Assembly: GCA_964059195.1 (NCBI GenBank)
Contig: CAXKWD010000006.1
Coordinates: 177,132,825-177,196,824 of the forward strand
Direction: 5' to 3'
Source: Ectobius pallidus
Taxonomy: Eukaryota > Arthropoda > Insecta > Blattodea > Ectobiidae
DNA length: 64,000 bases
This document shows positions 12,365 to 24,560 of this stretch, one piece after another. The position numbers and the translations under genes were made by a program. The notes beneath the pieces were generated by a model, which worked only from the letters and a program-made list of their open reading frames with translations, was not told the origin of the DNA and did no database searches. The first letter of the stretch is position 1. Each line of letters begins with the position of its first letter.

Positions 12365-12484
12365 CTTGTTGAGCCGGGGGTCCCGGAGGTGGTCCAGTCC
12401 TCGGACCGTGCCGGGGGACACATTGTCCGCTGCCCCCTCGTAGAATGTCCACTGTCCCAGGCGGTCTCTGTGCAGTTCCGACAT
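12365..12484 (-). CDS. Men: NADP-dependent malic enzyme, first coding exon
   Basis: Malic enzyme oxidatively decarboxylates malate to pyruvate with reduction of NADP, supplying cytosolic NADPH. Only 40 codons are here: start MSELHRDRLGQW, then GTVRGLDHLRDPRLNK, the conserved N-terminal segment that in animal malic enzymes precedes GLAFTLEERQ. The frame ends exactly at Lys before a splice donor (AAG|GTCAGT), phase 0, and downstream sequence is non-coding. The exon is GC-rich against an AT-rich background and is preceded by a GC-rich leader with an NRF-1-like site. I looked for the next exon at lower coordinates on the minus strand and did not find it; it is presumably outside the window. Family assignment is strong, the paralogue is not determined. 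Confidence 0.88.
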
Positions 12485-12600
12485 GTTGGCAATGTTGGCT
12501 CTGTCTGAAGGAGAGTCGCACTTGGCTGCGGCGCTACCGATCCTGCCAACACAGAGTACAGCTACAGCGCATGCGCGGAGTCAGCTGATCACAGCCCTAG
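12485..12600 (-). promoter_or_regulatory. Malic enzyme 5' leader / candidate promoter
   Basis: GC-rich, CpG-containing stretch directly upstream of the malic enzyme ATG with the palindrome GCGCATGCGC at 12567-12576, which fits the NRF-1 consensus. A potential splice acceptor (TTGGCAG|GATCGG) places an exon start at 12542, and from there the frame is open into the ATG (20 codons). Both a promoter and an upstream-spliced reading are therefore possible. Confidence 0.55.
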
Positions 12601-12784
12601 CCATGACCTAGACAATACTGCTATGTGCTATGTGAACAACAATGAGAACCAAAATCTGATGAGTTCTTCATATTTAATGGGTGTCATAACACTAACGAAC
12701 CTAGGCTCCTTTCGATATAATTATACATTCAGCAGGCCTAATTGTTGTTATTTTCATCCTTTCTTTCTTTATCTTAGTTTTACC

Positions 12785-13180
12785 TCTCCCTTTTAGGATT
12801 TAAGCGACCCAAGCCGCCCGGGCCTTACAGGGCCGCGACCTATCGGGAGAGGGATTATCTTTTGACCAAACGAGGACATGGAGGGCCTCCCCGGATTAGT
12901 GATCAGCCCAATGCCTGGGTCACCTCCGAGACAACACGAACACATAGGACGAGACACACCATTCACACACACACACTCATTCCAATCAAGGCGAGGATGG
13001 GGATGAAGATGATAATGACGGCCAGATGATATCCGGGGACCACAAGGGTCTAAAGTTACCCGACATTTGTCCCACAGAGGTGAGGAAAAACCCCACCTAG
13101 GTAACTTGTCCCGACAGGAATCGAACCCGGGCCCGCTGCGTGAGAGGAGCGAACGCATGCCCTACGCCACAGCGGTGGAC
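12785..13180 (-). mobile_element. tRNA-derived SINE
   Basis: Minus strand starts with GTGGCGTAGGGCATGCG (A-box region) followed by CCGGGTTCGATTCCTG (B-box) and a long GC-rich body ending in a (TG)n run. The open frame over it is not a gene. Confidence 0.75.
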
Positions 13181-13254
13181 TATCTTCTTCCTGTAAGTCG
13201 TAAAACATGCAGTTAAGAATATCTGTTAAAAATTACTGAATTTTGTTTCCGTCC

Positions 13255-13625
13255 CAGGCCACAACCCCAGGCGTCCCACAAGGCTCAGTGTTGGGACCGC
13301 TGCTATTCCTGATTATGATTAATGATGTGTCCGAAAGTTTTTTTTTTTCTCATACAGTTGTCTATGCCGATGAATTGGCTTTCCTTAATAGTCATTAAGA
13401 TAATAAATTACTTTTAGCTTTAATTCAAAATACCCTAAAAAAAAGCACAGCAATGGTTTCAATAAAATGGATTTTTTTTAGAATAAAAAAAAAAAAATTC
13501 TAAAAAACCAGAATGCAATGTTTTCAAATACAACCGAATTGTTAAATTCCTCGGTATAATTATTGAAGACAGACTTAATATGCAGTAAACTACCAAGTAT
13601 GGTGTATCTCCTGGCAAACGTATGG
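13255..13625 (+). pseudogene. Non-LTR retrotransposon RT fragment
   Basis: Encodes PGVPQGSVLGPLLFLIMIND, the highly conserved RT block preceding the catalytic pair, followed by VVYADELAF where the usual YADD/FADD is YADE, then after frame damage VKFLGIIIEDRLNMQ, the conserved thumb-proximal motif. Homopolymer runs and stops (for example after AFLNSH) interrupt it. The endonuclease domain and C-terminus are absent. Jockey/R1-type by motif wording; clade not certain. Confidence 0.85.
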
Positions 13626-15399
13626 CTTTGAGATATAGGCCTATGTGATATTGCCTTTAAGTTCTTCTAACAGTATGTGAATATTATTTATGAGGAAACT
13701 TGAAAGATAACGTGTATAGGTCAATTTCCCATACATTAGAAGAACTTAAAAGACAATATCACATGAGAAATTAACTCTTTTTCGGAAGATCAACTTATGC
13801 GCATGAAAAAAAAATCCTAAAAAGGTGCCAGTATTGTGTGGATGCAAGAGGAGAACATTTCCAACATCTCTTATTGTTATTTTCATTGTAATTTTAACTG
13901 TAAATGTGAGAACCTGAATCATTACACCGATCGCGGCTTTATTAGCGTAGATATTTCACCCGATCGCTCGAGAGTTGAAGCCGTGCCCGCCGCGACGCAG
14001 AAACCCACGTCATTGGCCAACTCTTGCGTGGGACTCACTGTATTTGAATTTTCCCAATGTCCGAACAGTTGTATGAAATTACTAGTTTATTCATCAGATT
14101 TGTATCTAATCTACACTATTTTATGTTGTTGCTTGTAATTAGTTAATTGCTACATACAGTTAAATGTAAACAGCAAACACCGTCTTCCTGTATCCAAATT
14201 AAAATTATAACAAGATCTATTTATTTATGATTATTTAGAGTTCCGATAATATTCAATGCAAGTAAATGCACAAAAACTCTATATAATGCGAGAAACAACA
14301 CAAAATAAGAAAATAATGACTTTATATTTTTAAAATCACCTAAAAATATGGAAATGTGAAAAAAAGACTGTAAAATGACCAAAAAAGACTGTAAAATGAC
14401 CAAAAAAAAGACCAAATAATATTAGATTCTAAAAATTACCACAAATAAAGAAAATGGGGAAAATTACCAAAATGTGCCCCTAAACATTACCACTTTTATA
14501 ATCTAGGAGTCATGATCAGAATATCTGCACTAGTGGGGAACCTCCATGATGTTCCACTTAAAATCCCGGACCTGCTAATAGGCCTAATAATATGGGGCCA
14601 CTTGACCCCAATCAATCTTCCACTTGGAACAAAAGCCATGCAAAAATATAATACAATGTTATATATTGCTAGCTCGCTATTATGTTGAATGCTGAATATC
14701 AACCCAGACCATTCATTTGCTCTGATAAAATTAGCATTAAAATTCATTGAGGTCACGGTGATCCCAGATCGACGGCATTTGTGTGTGCATAAATGTACAA
14801 GCCCATATCTGTACATTTACAGGGGCAAAATTCCGGCACACCTCCGTCGTTAAATAAGATAGCTTGTGACTCACTTGAGCTGGAGTTGAACCATCTTGTT
14901 GTCGGCTTTTGTGACTTCTGCCTGATCGATCGTGTACATGTTTCCACTCGGAATTTAACAACAAATGCCTCAAAATATAAACTTCATTTCGCTATAAAAC
15001 AAGAGACGTTTGCCACTGCATTGTTGTGAGGCGTGGCCTTCTTTAATGTCGAGGTTAGTGCCAGAAACCACAGAGGGCCGCTCGTTTTCCCATAGAAGAC
15101 ACAATTTCTTGTCGTAAGCCCCATTCACAATGAAAATGTAACGTTGAATTAAAAGTTTGGGGCCATGTTTTTCTGATTGTCGATGCTCAATGTCGTGCTA
15201 AGGTTTGCGTTAAGCTTTGTGTTCAATTTGATGTGACGAATTCTTCCATAAGAACAATATATTCGAATGATCTCAAGATCATTCTTTGCCAAAGTCCCTG
15301 GAGCTGTAGCATTCAACATAATTATGTGTTAGAACGGGTCAACCATCCAGGCCTAAAAGAAGATTACCACAAGGCATTCTTCTTAGCGACAGTGATGAC
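13626..15399. other. No gene recognised
   Basis: Contains a GC-richer island around 13920-14030 and AT-rich 'aaaatgacc' DNA (14220-14500) resembling hAT interiors elsewhere in the window. Overlapping short minus-strand frames at 14496-14973 have no recognisable family. Confidence 0.5.
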
Positions 15400-16500
15400 C
15401 AGAGCCCAGATTCTAATGACATGTCATCTTTTTATTAATGCTGCATAGGTAGGGGCCGTATTTTTTGGTAACAACGATAAGCGCGAAATTTTATAAAACA
15501 ACCTCCCTTAGCTATATTTAGTTTTTATATGCTTAAAATACCAATATGAACCAAATTGAATCCACGAAATATCTCAAAATTTACTCGATTCCGCGAAATG
15601 TGTCTATAAGCGCGAAATATGCCCCTTCTGTCCGTAAAGTGAGGAATGAGCACGAAAATGTGCCTTAAAATCACAATATTGTGTTTTGGTGTACTGTATT
15701 TTTTATTTCTTAGCAGCATGCTTTTTTCCTGCTCTTTCTATGGCTTTCGAAGATTTACCAATATATCGATATTTGTGATCGATTACAAAGATTGCAGAAT
15801 TTACGCAAAGATGGTCTGTGACCTGGTTTGTACTGTTGAGTACACTCCTTTCCTGCTATCTCTTTGCCAAGTTAGGGATGCCTATGATCGATTACAGCAG
15901 AAGAGTGTAAAATGTTTGTTACTTGTATTCAACAGATTTCGTCTTTTATCCACAGTGGTATGGTTGGCACTTCTGTTTGCAAATCGCTATCTGATGGTGT
16001 TTAGTAGATATTACGATAATAATTCTCGTAATTATATTTGAGCATTAACTCTAATCATGCCGAAATCGAAGGTTACTTCAGTTCATACAAGGACAGAAGA
16101 ATATAGAAATGGGGGGTGTGTTAGTTCACGTAAATAAAGAAGCAAAGTTTATCACTGCGCAAAGTTCCCAATGTAGTATAAAGTAATTGATTTCACGAAA
16201 TACCCACCGAAATGGAAGGAACTTATCACCAATAAATCAGGGCCCTATGCATAGGCATTGCCAACTTGTATATAAATCCTACTCATGGCCTCTAGATTGC
16301 AGAAATACGTTTTTATTAGGTCATTTTTTGTCATTTTATGCAATTTTATATTTTTAGGGCATTTATTTCAATTTTAGGTCATTATTTTGTCATTTTCGTG
16401 TCATTTGCTTCCTTAATAAGTCATTTTCATGTATTTACATTGAGTGTATTAACTTTTTTCGTCGCTAGCAGTGCTGTCTTTGAAGTATTGTTTGTTTAAT
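15400..16500. mobile_element. hAT-like CAGGGCCCGG-family remnant, interrupted
   Basis: Starts CAGAGCCCAGATTCTAATGACATG at 15400 (reverse orientation to 22438-23153) and resumes after the inner element at 16248 with matching body (GCCAACTTGTATATAAATCC..., 16260-16490). The far end is lost. Confidence 0.7.
15450..16247. mobile_element. hAT-like element inserted in another hAT (family G)
   Basis: Bounded by TGCATAGG on both sides (15442-15449 and 16248-16255). TIRs TAGGGGCCGTATTTTTTGGT and, reversed, TAGGGCCCTGATTTATTGGT. A second copy lies inverted at 56330-58605. The long frame over it (15646-16041) is disrupted in the other copy and is not a supported gene. Confidence 0.9.
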
Positions 16501-17041
16501 GCAAGAAGGAAAATTTCGGCGTTAAAGTACTTTCAATAAGCGTATAATTTAAGTATTTTTATATAAACACACCTTTCTCAATTTCCCTTCAAAAATAACA
16601 ATCACACTAAAAGTAAAAATGTCCTGTGTTTTTTTTTTTTTTTTCCTTTTAACAAGTGAAAGAACATTTCCGTCTAGAAGTGGTTTCTCTGAACTTTGAA
16701 CTTGAACCTCGTGTGATATCAGAAATAATCGATCGATCGCTTTATCCTGTGAGAACTGTGATTGGCTGTGACTTATCAGTCTCACGTGGTGCTTCCATCT
16801 GCCAGGGTAAGGCTAGGTCAGGGACATGCGTGTGTCAGCTGTTACGACGGGGATCCCGTCTGAATAGAGAGCTGCCACCAGCATCTATTATGAGATCCAT
16901 GTTATCTTATACATCATTTAATAGGGGTTGCAACATTTAAGGGATGGTTTTCTTCCAAAATTACTTTTGCCTAAAATTGTGTGTAAAGTTTGGTAAATAT
17001 TATTCAAAGAATGTATTACGGCAGAAAAAACTAAGTATAAT
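16501..17041. other. No gene recognised
   Basis: A GC-richer piece at 16700-16900 includes an inverted CCAAT box and a CACGTG E-box, but no gene is attached to it; the overlapping frame 16656-16940 has no known relatives. Confidence 0.4.
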
Positions 17042-18300
17042 TATGGTTAATGGAAGATCAGAATAATGCTCTACAAAATATTAGAATAGTCGGTAAATCG
17101 TTCGAACTATTAGAAAAATTTAAATATCTGGGAGCAACATTTACAGACACAAATAATATGAAGGCAGAAGTTAAGTTGAGACTTAAATAAGGAAATGCTT
17201 GTTTTTATGCAGTTCAGAAACTCTTATCTTCTCGTCTTCTGCCCAGAAATCTAAAAATAAAGATTTATAAGACAATTATCCTACCGGTTATTTTATACTA
17301 GCATGTTCCCGCGGCTTCGCCCACGATAATTATTTCAAAAATTAAAAATTAATGGCATAATAGTTAAATCATTATATTTATTAACACCTAAATCACGTGG
17401 ACTACATACCACGATTAGATAGCATCGCCTGGTAAAAGCGACCTCAGATTCGAGTTCCTTGGTCCAGAAAACCCCTGTATAGTGAGTTTCGTCCAAATAA
17501 AACAATGTTTGACCATATTAGGGCTTACACATTCAAGCGATCGCGTAAGTTTTATTTCCAAGGTATGACAAAAATAGACAAAGCCAACTGTAATTGTCAA
17601 ACTTCCATTTAATTTAATTCCAAACCCACTGGCAACGATATGTTTTAATGTCAAATGTGATTCGGATTCGATAATTCTGTGTAAGAAGGGATTAAGTACT
17701 CTCAAAAACATTTAATTTTTGGCATTTAGAATTAGTATTTTTCAAAATCCTTTCTTAGTGAGCACCTACACTATGAAACGAAGGTACTGTCAAAATTCCA
17801 AGTCTCTACCTGTTATAGTTTAGGCTCTACGTTGATTCCTGTCATTCATTCAGTCAGTCAGTCAGTCAGGACAAAGCCTTTTATATATATAGAGAGAGAT
17901 GGATCTGAGACATGGCCCCTTACATAATCTGAGAGTGTTCGAAAACAGGGGGCTTAGGAAAATATTTGGGCCTAAGAGAGATGAAAACTGCATAACGACG
18001 AGCTTCATAACCTGTAGGCCTACTCTTCGCCGGATATAGTAAGGGTAATTAAATCACGGAGAATGAAATGGGCTGGACATGTTGCACGCATGGGGTAAGA
18101 AAGACATATCTCAAAAGTATTGATTGGGAGACCCGAAGGGAAAAGACCACTTGGAAGACCTAGACGTAGATGGGAGGACAATATTAGGATAGATTTAAGG
18201 GAAGTAGGATTTGCGAGGGACGATTGGATGGAGTTAGCACAGAATAGGGTTGAATGGCGGGCTCAGGTAAGCGCGGCTATGAACCTCAGGGTTCCATAAA
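17042..18300 (+). pseudogene. LINE reverse transcriptase 3' portion, split by a Helitron
   Basis: Before the gap the sequence encodes FELLEKFKYLGATFTD and later LPRNLKIKIYKTIILPVILY; after it GSETWPLT, LRVFENRGLRKIFGPKRDE, then RPLGRPRRRWEDNI and AAMNLRVP with a stop at 18298-18300. These are consecutive parts of one non-LTR retrotransposon protein C-terminus. In-frame stops and frameshifts make it dead. Removing 17298-17899 rejoins ILY and GSETW exactly. The 3' end also exists as a reversed fragment at 7140-7440. Confidence 0.87.
17298..17899 (-). mobile_element. Helitron, family A, inserted in a LINE
   Basis: On the minus strand it begins TCTCTCTCTATATATATAAA after host A and ends with a GC hairpin (CGTGGGCGAAGCCGCGGG) and CATGCTAG before host T. 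There is no target duplication, and the host LINE frame is restored by its removal: a textbook A|T Helitron insertion. 602 bp, noncoding. Confidence 0.92.
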
Positions 18301-18484
18301 CTAGATAATATTCCTTTAGCTTGCTTAGGAATTGTCTATTGTCTTTGAATAAGCAAATAAGTAAGCACTAAACCACTACTTACGTATTTTATAGCCTATT
18401 ATTTAGTTATTATTTTAAAATCAATTTGTATAGCTGTAATTTAACATAGGCCTACATGTTTTATGTTAATTCTGTAGACAGCAT

Positions 18485-19560
18485 AAGGAAAAGGTGCTAG
18501 CACGTTAAAGTGATTATAGAGGATATCCCAGATGTCACTCAAGTTCTCTTCCCTTTCGTAAAGTAAAGTGTTCCCTATTACAGGCCAAGTCGGCCCAGAG
18601 GGTTCCAAGAGGTTGAGGCTCCCAGATTTTTAGACAATCGGCACATGAAGGTGGTAAGGTTGTCAGCCTTACGCACTGGCCGTCTTTACCCCCTGGATTG
18701 CTCCTGGTACTCATTTCTGTTAGAGGCTGAGTCGACCACAGGGCCACAGTGTCACCAGAAGGATTAGGCCAATTGAAAAACTCCAAGGACCTATTCGGGG
18801 ATTGAACCCGCGACCTTTGTACCGCAGCGCCTCAACCACTACGCTACGTAAAAATTAATAATTACCCATTTCTTTCATTTTAACCACAACAAATATTATT
18901 ATTCTTACTACTACTATTGTCGTGTATCTATTAATCATTTACCATTGAAAAACTATTTCAGCTTTGAGAATTTGGTCCGTGAACTAGATGTCTTTTAACA
19001 AAACACAAACGTAAGCCAACACAATATTTATTTTCGCTCAAAACATTACTTAGGAACTTCATTCAAAGTCTGCAACTCCTTATCAAGATAAATAATTATA
19101 GCCTACATTTCTGTACGAATAGATCACGTTTTAATGTTTTCAGCAAATGTTTCTGCTATGTTCAATTGTTTTAATGTGTGATTTGTTTTTAAACAAATTG
19201 TTGCCAACCAAAAGAGTCTGAATTCCACTATGAAATTACCAAAAATAATAAAAAAAAAAAATTATTACTATTCTAAGCACAAACTCCAACCCTAAATTAG
19301 AGCCTCTGGACAAAATTTCTCGGTCCTTTCACGTCCAAGTAATACCTTAGTTTCCGGAGGGGGGTTTGAGAGGTGATGGGCTTACCACCTGTCCTTCTGC
19401 CCTCTCTAGGAAAATAAGCGTAACAAAATTCACATAGGTAGCAGAAACCTCCACTTGGAGGTCCTTCGTCCCAACAAAGGGGATATAGGAGAACACATCC
19501 AGATTATAAGCACAAGCGAACTGATTTATTTTCTTTTTAAAATTTACGATTCAAAATAAC
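18485..19560 (+). repeat. Dispersed repeat family D, copy 2
   Basis: Aligns in words with 4140-4620 and continues further right; interrupted by the SINE at 18565-18849. Confidence 0.6.
18565..18849 (-). mobile_element. tRNA-derived SINE inside repeat D
   Basis: Same family as 9704-9980. Minus strand has A-box GCGTAGTGGTTGAGGCGC and B-box GGGTTCAATCCCC. Copy 1 of repeat D is uninterrupted at this point, which supports insertion. A near-duplicated GTAAAG-type flank is present. Confidence 0.83.
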
Positions 19561-19978
19561 ATAAAATGTCGTACGATATTGGGCCATTATAAGAACTTAG
19601 TAGGCTCAAATGCTCGCTAGAGTTCATTTTGTTAACTTCGCCTGTTAAGATACCTATAGCCTAATTAGGGCAAGGCATTTGATGATTTTCCATCTTTTTT
19701 TATATGAAGGTTGAAAGATACCTTGAAAAAAAAAAAATATATATATATATATTTATATAAATGTGCATCATGAATTAATTGATTAAATAAGGGCAATTTG
19801 TTTTTGCATTTTTTGGCTTTATTTTGAAATTTTTTGAAATTTTTAAGAGATTGGTAGTTTTTTTGGCAATTTTTAGTTCATTTTCGGAATTTTTAGGTAA
19901 TTTTTGGCATTTTAGGTCATGTTTGAGTGGAAGTAGAGAGGAGCTTTTCCATGTACAAATCGTTACTTTCAGACAAAA

Positions 19979-20023
<45 letters not shown>

Positions 20024-20399
20024 ATCCCGGCCAAGTGTTCGTAGTTCATTTTAATTCAAGTTTATTGTAAACACCATAGCAGTTTGTCTTGTAGCAATAA
20101 ATATATATTTTTTCTTTTTAAAAGACACCTATTTGCTAGGGGCAATTTGATGGGCATGCCAGTTCAGAAAGAATTTCTTTTTCGCTAAGGGGTCCAAGTA
20201 CTATTTATTTACTTATTTCTTTAGTAACAAAATAAGCGTGTTTTATATTGTAAATTCACTGTCAACCATTAAATTGCTTTAAAAGTTTAAAAATAAGTAA
20301 TATTGGTAAATTTATTGGCCATTTTTATAAAAATATTGTCATTTTTTCACTGTTTTTAGGTCATAAATGCATTTTTTATTTCTCATTTTTTCCCCACTA
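19561..20399. repeat. AT-rich DNA with a T38 homopolymer
   Basis: A run of about 38 T at 19981-20019 within AT-rich sequence of 'ttttaggtca' words. No gene recognised. Confidence 0.7.
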
Positions 20400-20602
20400 T
20401 TTTATGGTGTATATTATTATGTCGCAGGTTTTTGGAGAAAGAAGTATGAAAGTGTTATTGCATTTCTCTTTAATTTCATCCTCAAAACGGTTTTTATAAA
20501 TACCTATATAAAGACCTATAATTTAAAATTTGAAAGTCCTTCATAACTTAATTTCCAATTACAAAATAGAAAACCCGGGCGACGCCGGGCCTTTTAAGCT
20601 AG
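20400..20602 (+). mobile_element. Helitron family B, 3' end only
   Basis: Ends with the hairpin ACCCGGGCGACGCCGGGC and TTTTAAGCTAG followed by host T; same as 31158-31970. The 5' part is missing. Confidence 0.78.
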
Positions 20603-20923
20603 TTTTAACATAGGTTTCCTGTTAATTGCGACAAACATCTGACTGCACTAGTCTAAGCCCTCTATTAATTTAACAAGTGACTGGTGCTTTCTTACTTGGT
20701 GTTTTTCTTCACTTCTCCTCGCCTGGAAGACATGTTGGTGCAGACTGAACTCGGGCACTTTCCACTCCAATCTCATATATTCACACTCGAGTGTCTTATG
20801 ACCTCGGTACGTCATCAATATCATTCCAAATGCTTAATGTGATAATTGTGAGTCTACCTGTTGCATATGGCATTAGGTCGGAAAAGACCCTACGGTTTTA
20901 ATCGGACAGTACCAGGTGTCTAT

Positions 20924-22030
20924 ACAGGGTGTTAATGAATAACACCGGAATATTTGACCTGTGTATAGAGCGGACATAGACGAGCAACTTTTATTAGGAG
21001 ATTTTTTTTGAAGTGAAACTTCTTTAGGGTAAATCGAGAGCTTGTGTAACGCTCAAAATCGTCACGAAATTAGTGAGGTGTGACGGAACGGACTGCACAG
21101 AAAACAATAACTCAATGATTAGGCTTATCCAAAGTTTAAAAAAATCCAATAATTAAAAGTTAAAAAATCCATAATCTAAAAATAGAAAATAAAAATTAAA
21201 AAAAACAAAAATCCAAAATTAAAAAATCCCAAAAATAAAATTCAAAGATCCAAAATTTAAAAAAATCTAAAATTAAAAAACCAAAATTCCAAAATTAAAA
21301 AATCAAAGATCCAAAATTTAAAAAAAAATTCAAAAGCTTAAAATTAAAAATCTAAAAATAAAATAAATTCAAAATTAAAAAATCATAATTAAAAAATCCC
21401 AAAAATTAAAAATTGAAAGATCTAAAAATTAAAAAATGCAAAATTAAAAAATAAAAGATAAAACATTTAAAAAATCCAAAAGTAAATTATCCAAAAACCC
21501 AATATTAAAAAGTCCAACAATCCAAAATGGGAAAAATCTAAAAATTAAAACAAGTTTCACTTCTGTCGCGCACTTTTTTTTGCTCTATGGATTCAATTTT
21601 TCCTGTTACAGCATAAAATCTCCAAGGGCATGGCCGCCACTGACTTCTGACGTTAAAAAAAAAAAAAGCAAAACAAAGAACTTCGTTGTTAACACTGGAG
21701 TTATGAAAAAAAAAACTAATGCAATGGCGGCCGGTCTGCAAACTTTGCAATATATGAAAACTCAAAATTATGATATAGCTGTTGATGAATTATTAAGAAT
21801 CAGGTTTTTATCGATCACTAAGAAGGCGTGAAGTCAATTTAATGGAAATTTTAACCCTATTTCGCTCAATTATTGACTTATGAGCACCAAACTGTAATGC
21901 CTTTAATGCCTTTAATGCCCTGTAGCATACACATTTTATTTTAGAGCAAAAATGTCCTAATAAAAGTTGTTTGTCTATGTCCCCTCAATAGCGTACATAC
22001 GTAAAATATTTCGGTGTTATTCCTTAACAC
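20924..22030. mobile_element. TIR element with ACAGGGTGTT ends
   Basis: ACAGGGTGTTAATGAATAAC at the left is mirrored by GTTATTCCTTAACACCCTGT at the right; TA flanks both ends. The left TIR extends through ACACCGGAATATTT. It carries the AT-rich minisatellite at 21125-21545. Transposon superfamily not assigned. Confidence 0.72.
21125..21545. repeat. AT-rich minisatellite, (AAATTAAAAAATCCAA)-like
   Basis: Irregular tandem array of about 12-16-nt A-rich words with 'atcc' or 'atctaa' spacers. A reversed array of the same wording is at 23990-24560. Confidence 0.8.
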
Positions 22031-22437
22031 CCTGTATATTATAGCAATTCCTGACTAGTACACACGCTGATATGTAACAAGTAGACCTTTTTCTTTTCGT
22101 TTACAGGGATTTCTAATTTAAATGCAAATCACGGTGCTCTGAAAAATGAGGTTCGCGCGATTAGCAATTTCCCTCTTCGCCGATATTGCGATGCTCCTTT
22201 GTTTAAGAAAATACCTTACGTTCGACCATACTACAAAACGTGGTAACAATGATATCCATGTCGAAAAAGATTATCGCAGGTGGCTTTGATCTGCTGCCAT
22301 AGCAACTGAGAAAGAAGACCATAGCTAAAGTAGATCTTTTCATAGGCAATCCCACGAGAGTGACGAATTTATCTGATGAAACTCGTCAACTCGAGTTGGA
22401 TTTATTAAGACTATTCCGTGAATAAAAATGTAATAAT

Positions 22438-23153
22438 CAGGGCCCGGATTCTGATGACCTAAAATTGTTTGAAAAATCCTATAAAATCACCCTGAATTTT
22501 AAAGAAAATGACTTAATTATTATAAAGAATGACCTAAAAACTGATTTTATTTGTAAAAATGATTACTGTACACACAAAGTTATAGACCAATTTACACCTA
22601 ATTGCAGAAAGGATGTTGTAGGTGTAAAAACTTTGTTCTTTGTTCTTGATTGGAGCATCTGAGAAGAAAAGTAAGAAAATTGTTCTTAAAATCGATCCTA
22701 CAAAAATGTCGCATTATACTAACCTAGTAAGAAAAATGTTTAACGTAGGCCTAGATCCTACAAAAATGTGGCCTTATAGTAAACTAGTAATTTATTTAAA
22801 TATTACCGTTTCCGACTGAGACATGTCAACACTTCAACACCGAGTGTGTCCTTCTTGCATCAAACAAACAACACTTCAAAGACAGCACCGCTAGGGACGA
22901 AAAAAGTTAATACACTCAATGTAAATACATGAAAATGACTAAATAAAGAAGCAAATGACACGAAAATGACAAAATAATGACGTAAAATTGAAATAAATGC
23001 CCTAAAAATATAAAACAGCATAAAATGACAAAAAATGACCTAATAAAAATGCATTTCTGTAATCTAGAGGCCATGATTAGGACTTATCTACAAGTTGGCA
23101 ATATCTATGCAGCATCAATAAAAAGACGACATGTCATCAGAATCCGGGCCCTG
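22438..23153. mobile_element. hAT-like element, CAGGGCCCGG family (reference copy)
   Basis: Perfect 8-bp duplication GTAATAAT at 22430-22437 and 23154-23161. TIR CAGGGCCCGGATTCTGATGAC, mirrored at the right end. 716 bp with no transposase. Confidence 0.93.
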
Positions 23154-23161
23154 GTAATAAT

Positions 23162-23600
23162 GCATACGAATTAGTATTTAAGAAAAGCTTGTGGAAATAT
23201 GAATGACAATCCGGAGGAAATTTCAATCCAAGCCAGAAAACATTGAATTGGAGCTGCTGCAAGCAGTAGACTATGAGAAGGAATATATTATTGCAATTAA
23301 ATCTTGGTACATCCAGGGTAAGCAATGTTTCTCTTGTGAACCAAGATGTGAAAGAGTTGTTGGCTTATATTTGTTGTTATGTGATGAATTAGGCTACCCT
23401 GTTTTGCGAAAAACCCTGGTAAAGTTTCTGATTACCATAAAGAAAGATATTGACTTAAATTTGTTGTTTTATGACCGAATATATGCTTAAATCCATGTTA
23501 AGTTAGTGTGACTCGTCAGTGCCATCTGGATTTTGTTTATAGATTGCCATGACGACTTTAAAGTACTAGGCAGTTTTATGCAATTTTAGCGGCCTTGGTT
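23162..23600 (+). repeat. Dispersed repeat F, copy 1, with open frame
   Basis: Matches the reverse complement of 29870-30270. An open frame (23203-23490, 95 residues) covers it, but differences between the copies fall at all codon positions and the other copy is frameshifted, so I read it as noncoding or decayed transposon DNA rather than a gene. Confidence 0.55.
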
Positions 23601-23989
23601 GCTAAAATGCAAGCAGCTGTTTTAGAGAACGAGTACTAAAAATAGTGTTACGTTTCCTTTTGCAATGTAAATTGTATTTTGCTTTTCTTTTATTCTTCAG
23701 GTATTCTAGCGCTTCAGCCCTTAAGTATACAGTAATTATTATTAAATAGAACTAAACACAATGTGTACAAAGGGTTGTACATGGGAAGTTACTGACATTC
23801 GTCCTTAGCATAATGTGAGAGTGGTAATGTTCTTTGGGTACACTCGAACAGGTGATATTGTGTGCAGACTCGGTTGCAGAGTTGCAAGTATACAGTAATG
23901 TTCTCATGAAAGAAGTTGTAGGAAACTAAATTCGCTTCAAAATAAGAAGTCATTTGTTGTTTTTTCTTCAAATGTTAAAAAAAGAGTGC

Positions 23990-24560
23990 GTGGAAGGCCA
24001 CGCGACAGAAGTAAAACTTTATTTTATTTTTTATTTTTTCAATTTTTTATTCTTGGATTTTTTCCATTTTGCATTACTGGACTTTTTAATATTGGGTTTT
24101 TGGACTTTTTAAATTTTGGGTTTTCGACTTTTCGTTTGGTTCTTTCAATTTTTAATTTTTAATTTTTTAAATTTTCGATCTTTGAGTTGTTTATTTTTTT
24201 ATTTTTGGATTTTTTTATTTTTAATTTTATTATTTATTAAATTTTGAATTTTTGGATGTTATAATTTTTTTTTTAATTTTGGAAATTTGTATTTTTTTAA
24301 TTTTGGATTTTTAATTTTTTTAATTTTTAATTTTTGCATTTTTTAATTTTAGATCTTTGAATTTTTTAATTTTGGATTTTTTCAATTTTAATTCTTTGAA
24401 TTTTTTTATTTTTTTTTTATTTTTTTATTTTGTATTTTAGTTTTTTAATTTTGGATTTTTAGATTTTTCCAATTTTCGATTTTTAGTTTTTAATTTTTTA
24501 TTTTGGAATTTTGGAATTTATTATTTATTAAATTTTGGATTTTTGGATGTTTTGATTTTT
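23990..24560. repeat. T-rich minisatellite, inverted partner of 21125-21545
   Basis: Words such as TTTTTAATTTTGGATTTTT repeat irregularly. The edge GACAGAAGTAAAACTTTATT at 24005-24024 mirrors TAAAACAAGTTTCACTTCTGTC near 21546, so the two arrays form a large imperfect inverted repeat about 2.4 kb apart. Confidence 0.75.

Noticed and set aside
12793..13158. 121-codon minus-strand open frame, GC-rich
   Set aside because: Coincides with a tRNA-derived SINE with clear A and B boxes.
14737..15029. Overlapping short frames on both strands
   Set aside because: No family resemblance or conserved partner; not better than chance.
15646..16041. 131-codon open frame
   Set aside because: Lies inside a hAT family G element; the sister copy (58035-58409 reversed) is interrupted and differs without codon-position bias.
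23203..23490. 95-codon open frame
   Set aside because: Part of dispersed repeat F; the second copy is frameshifted and substitutions are not concentrated at third positions.
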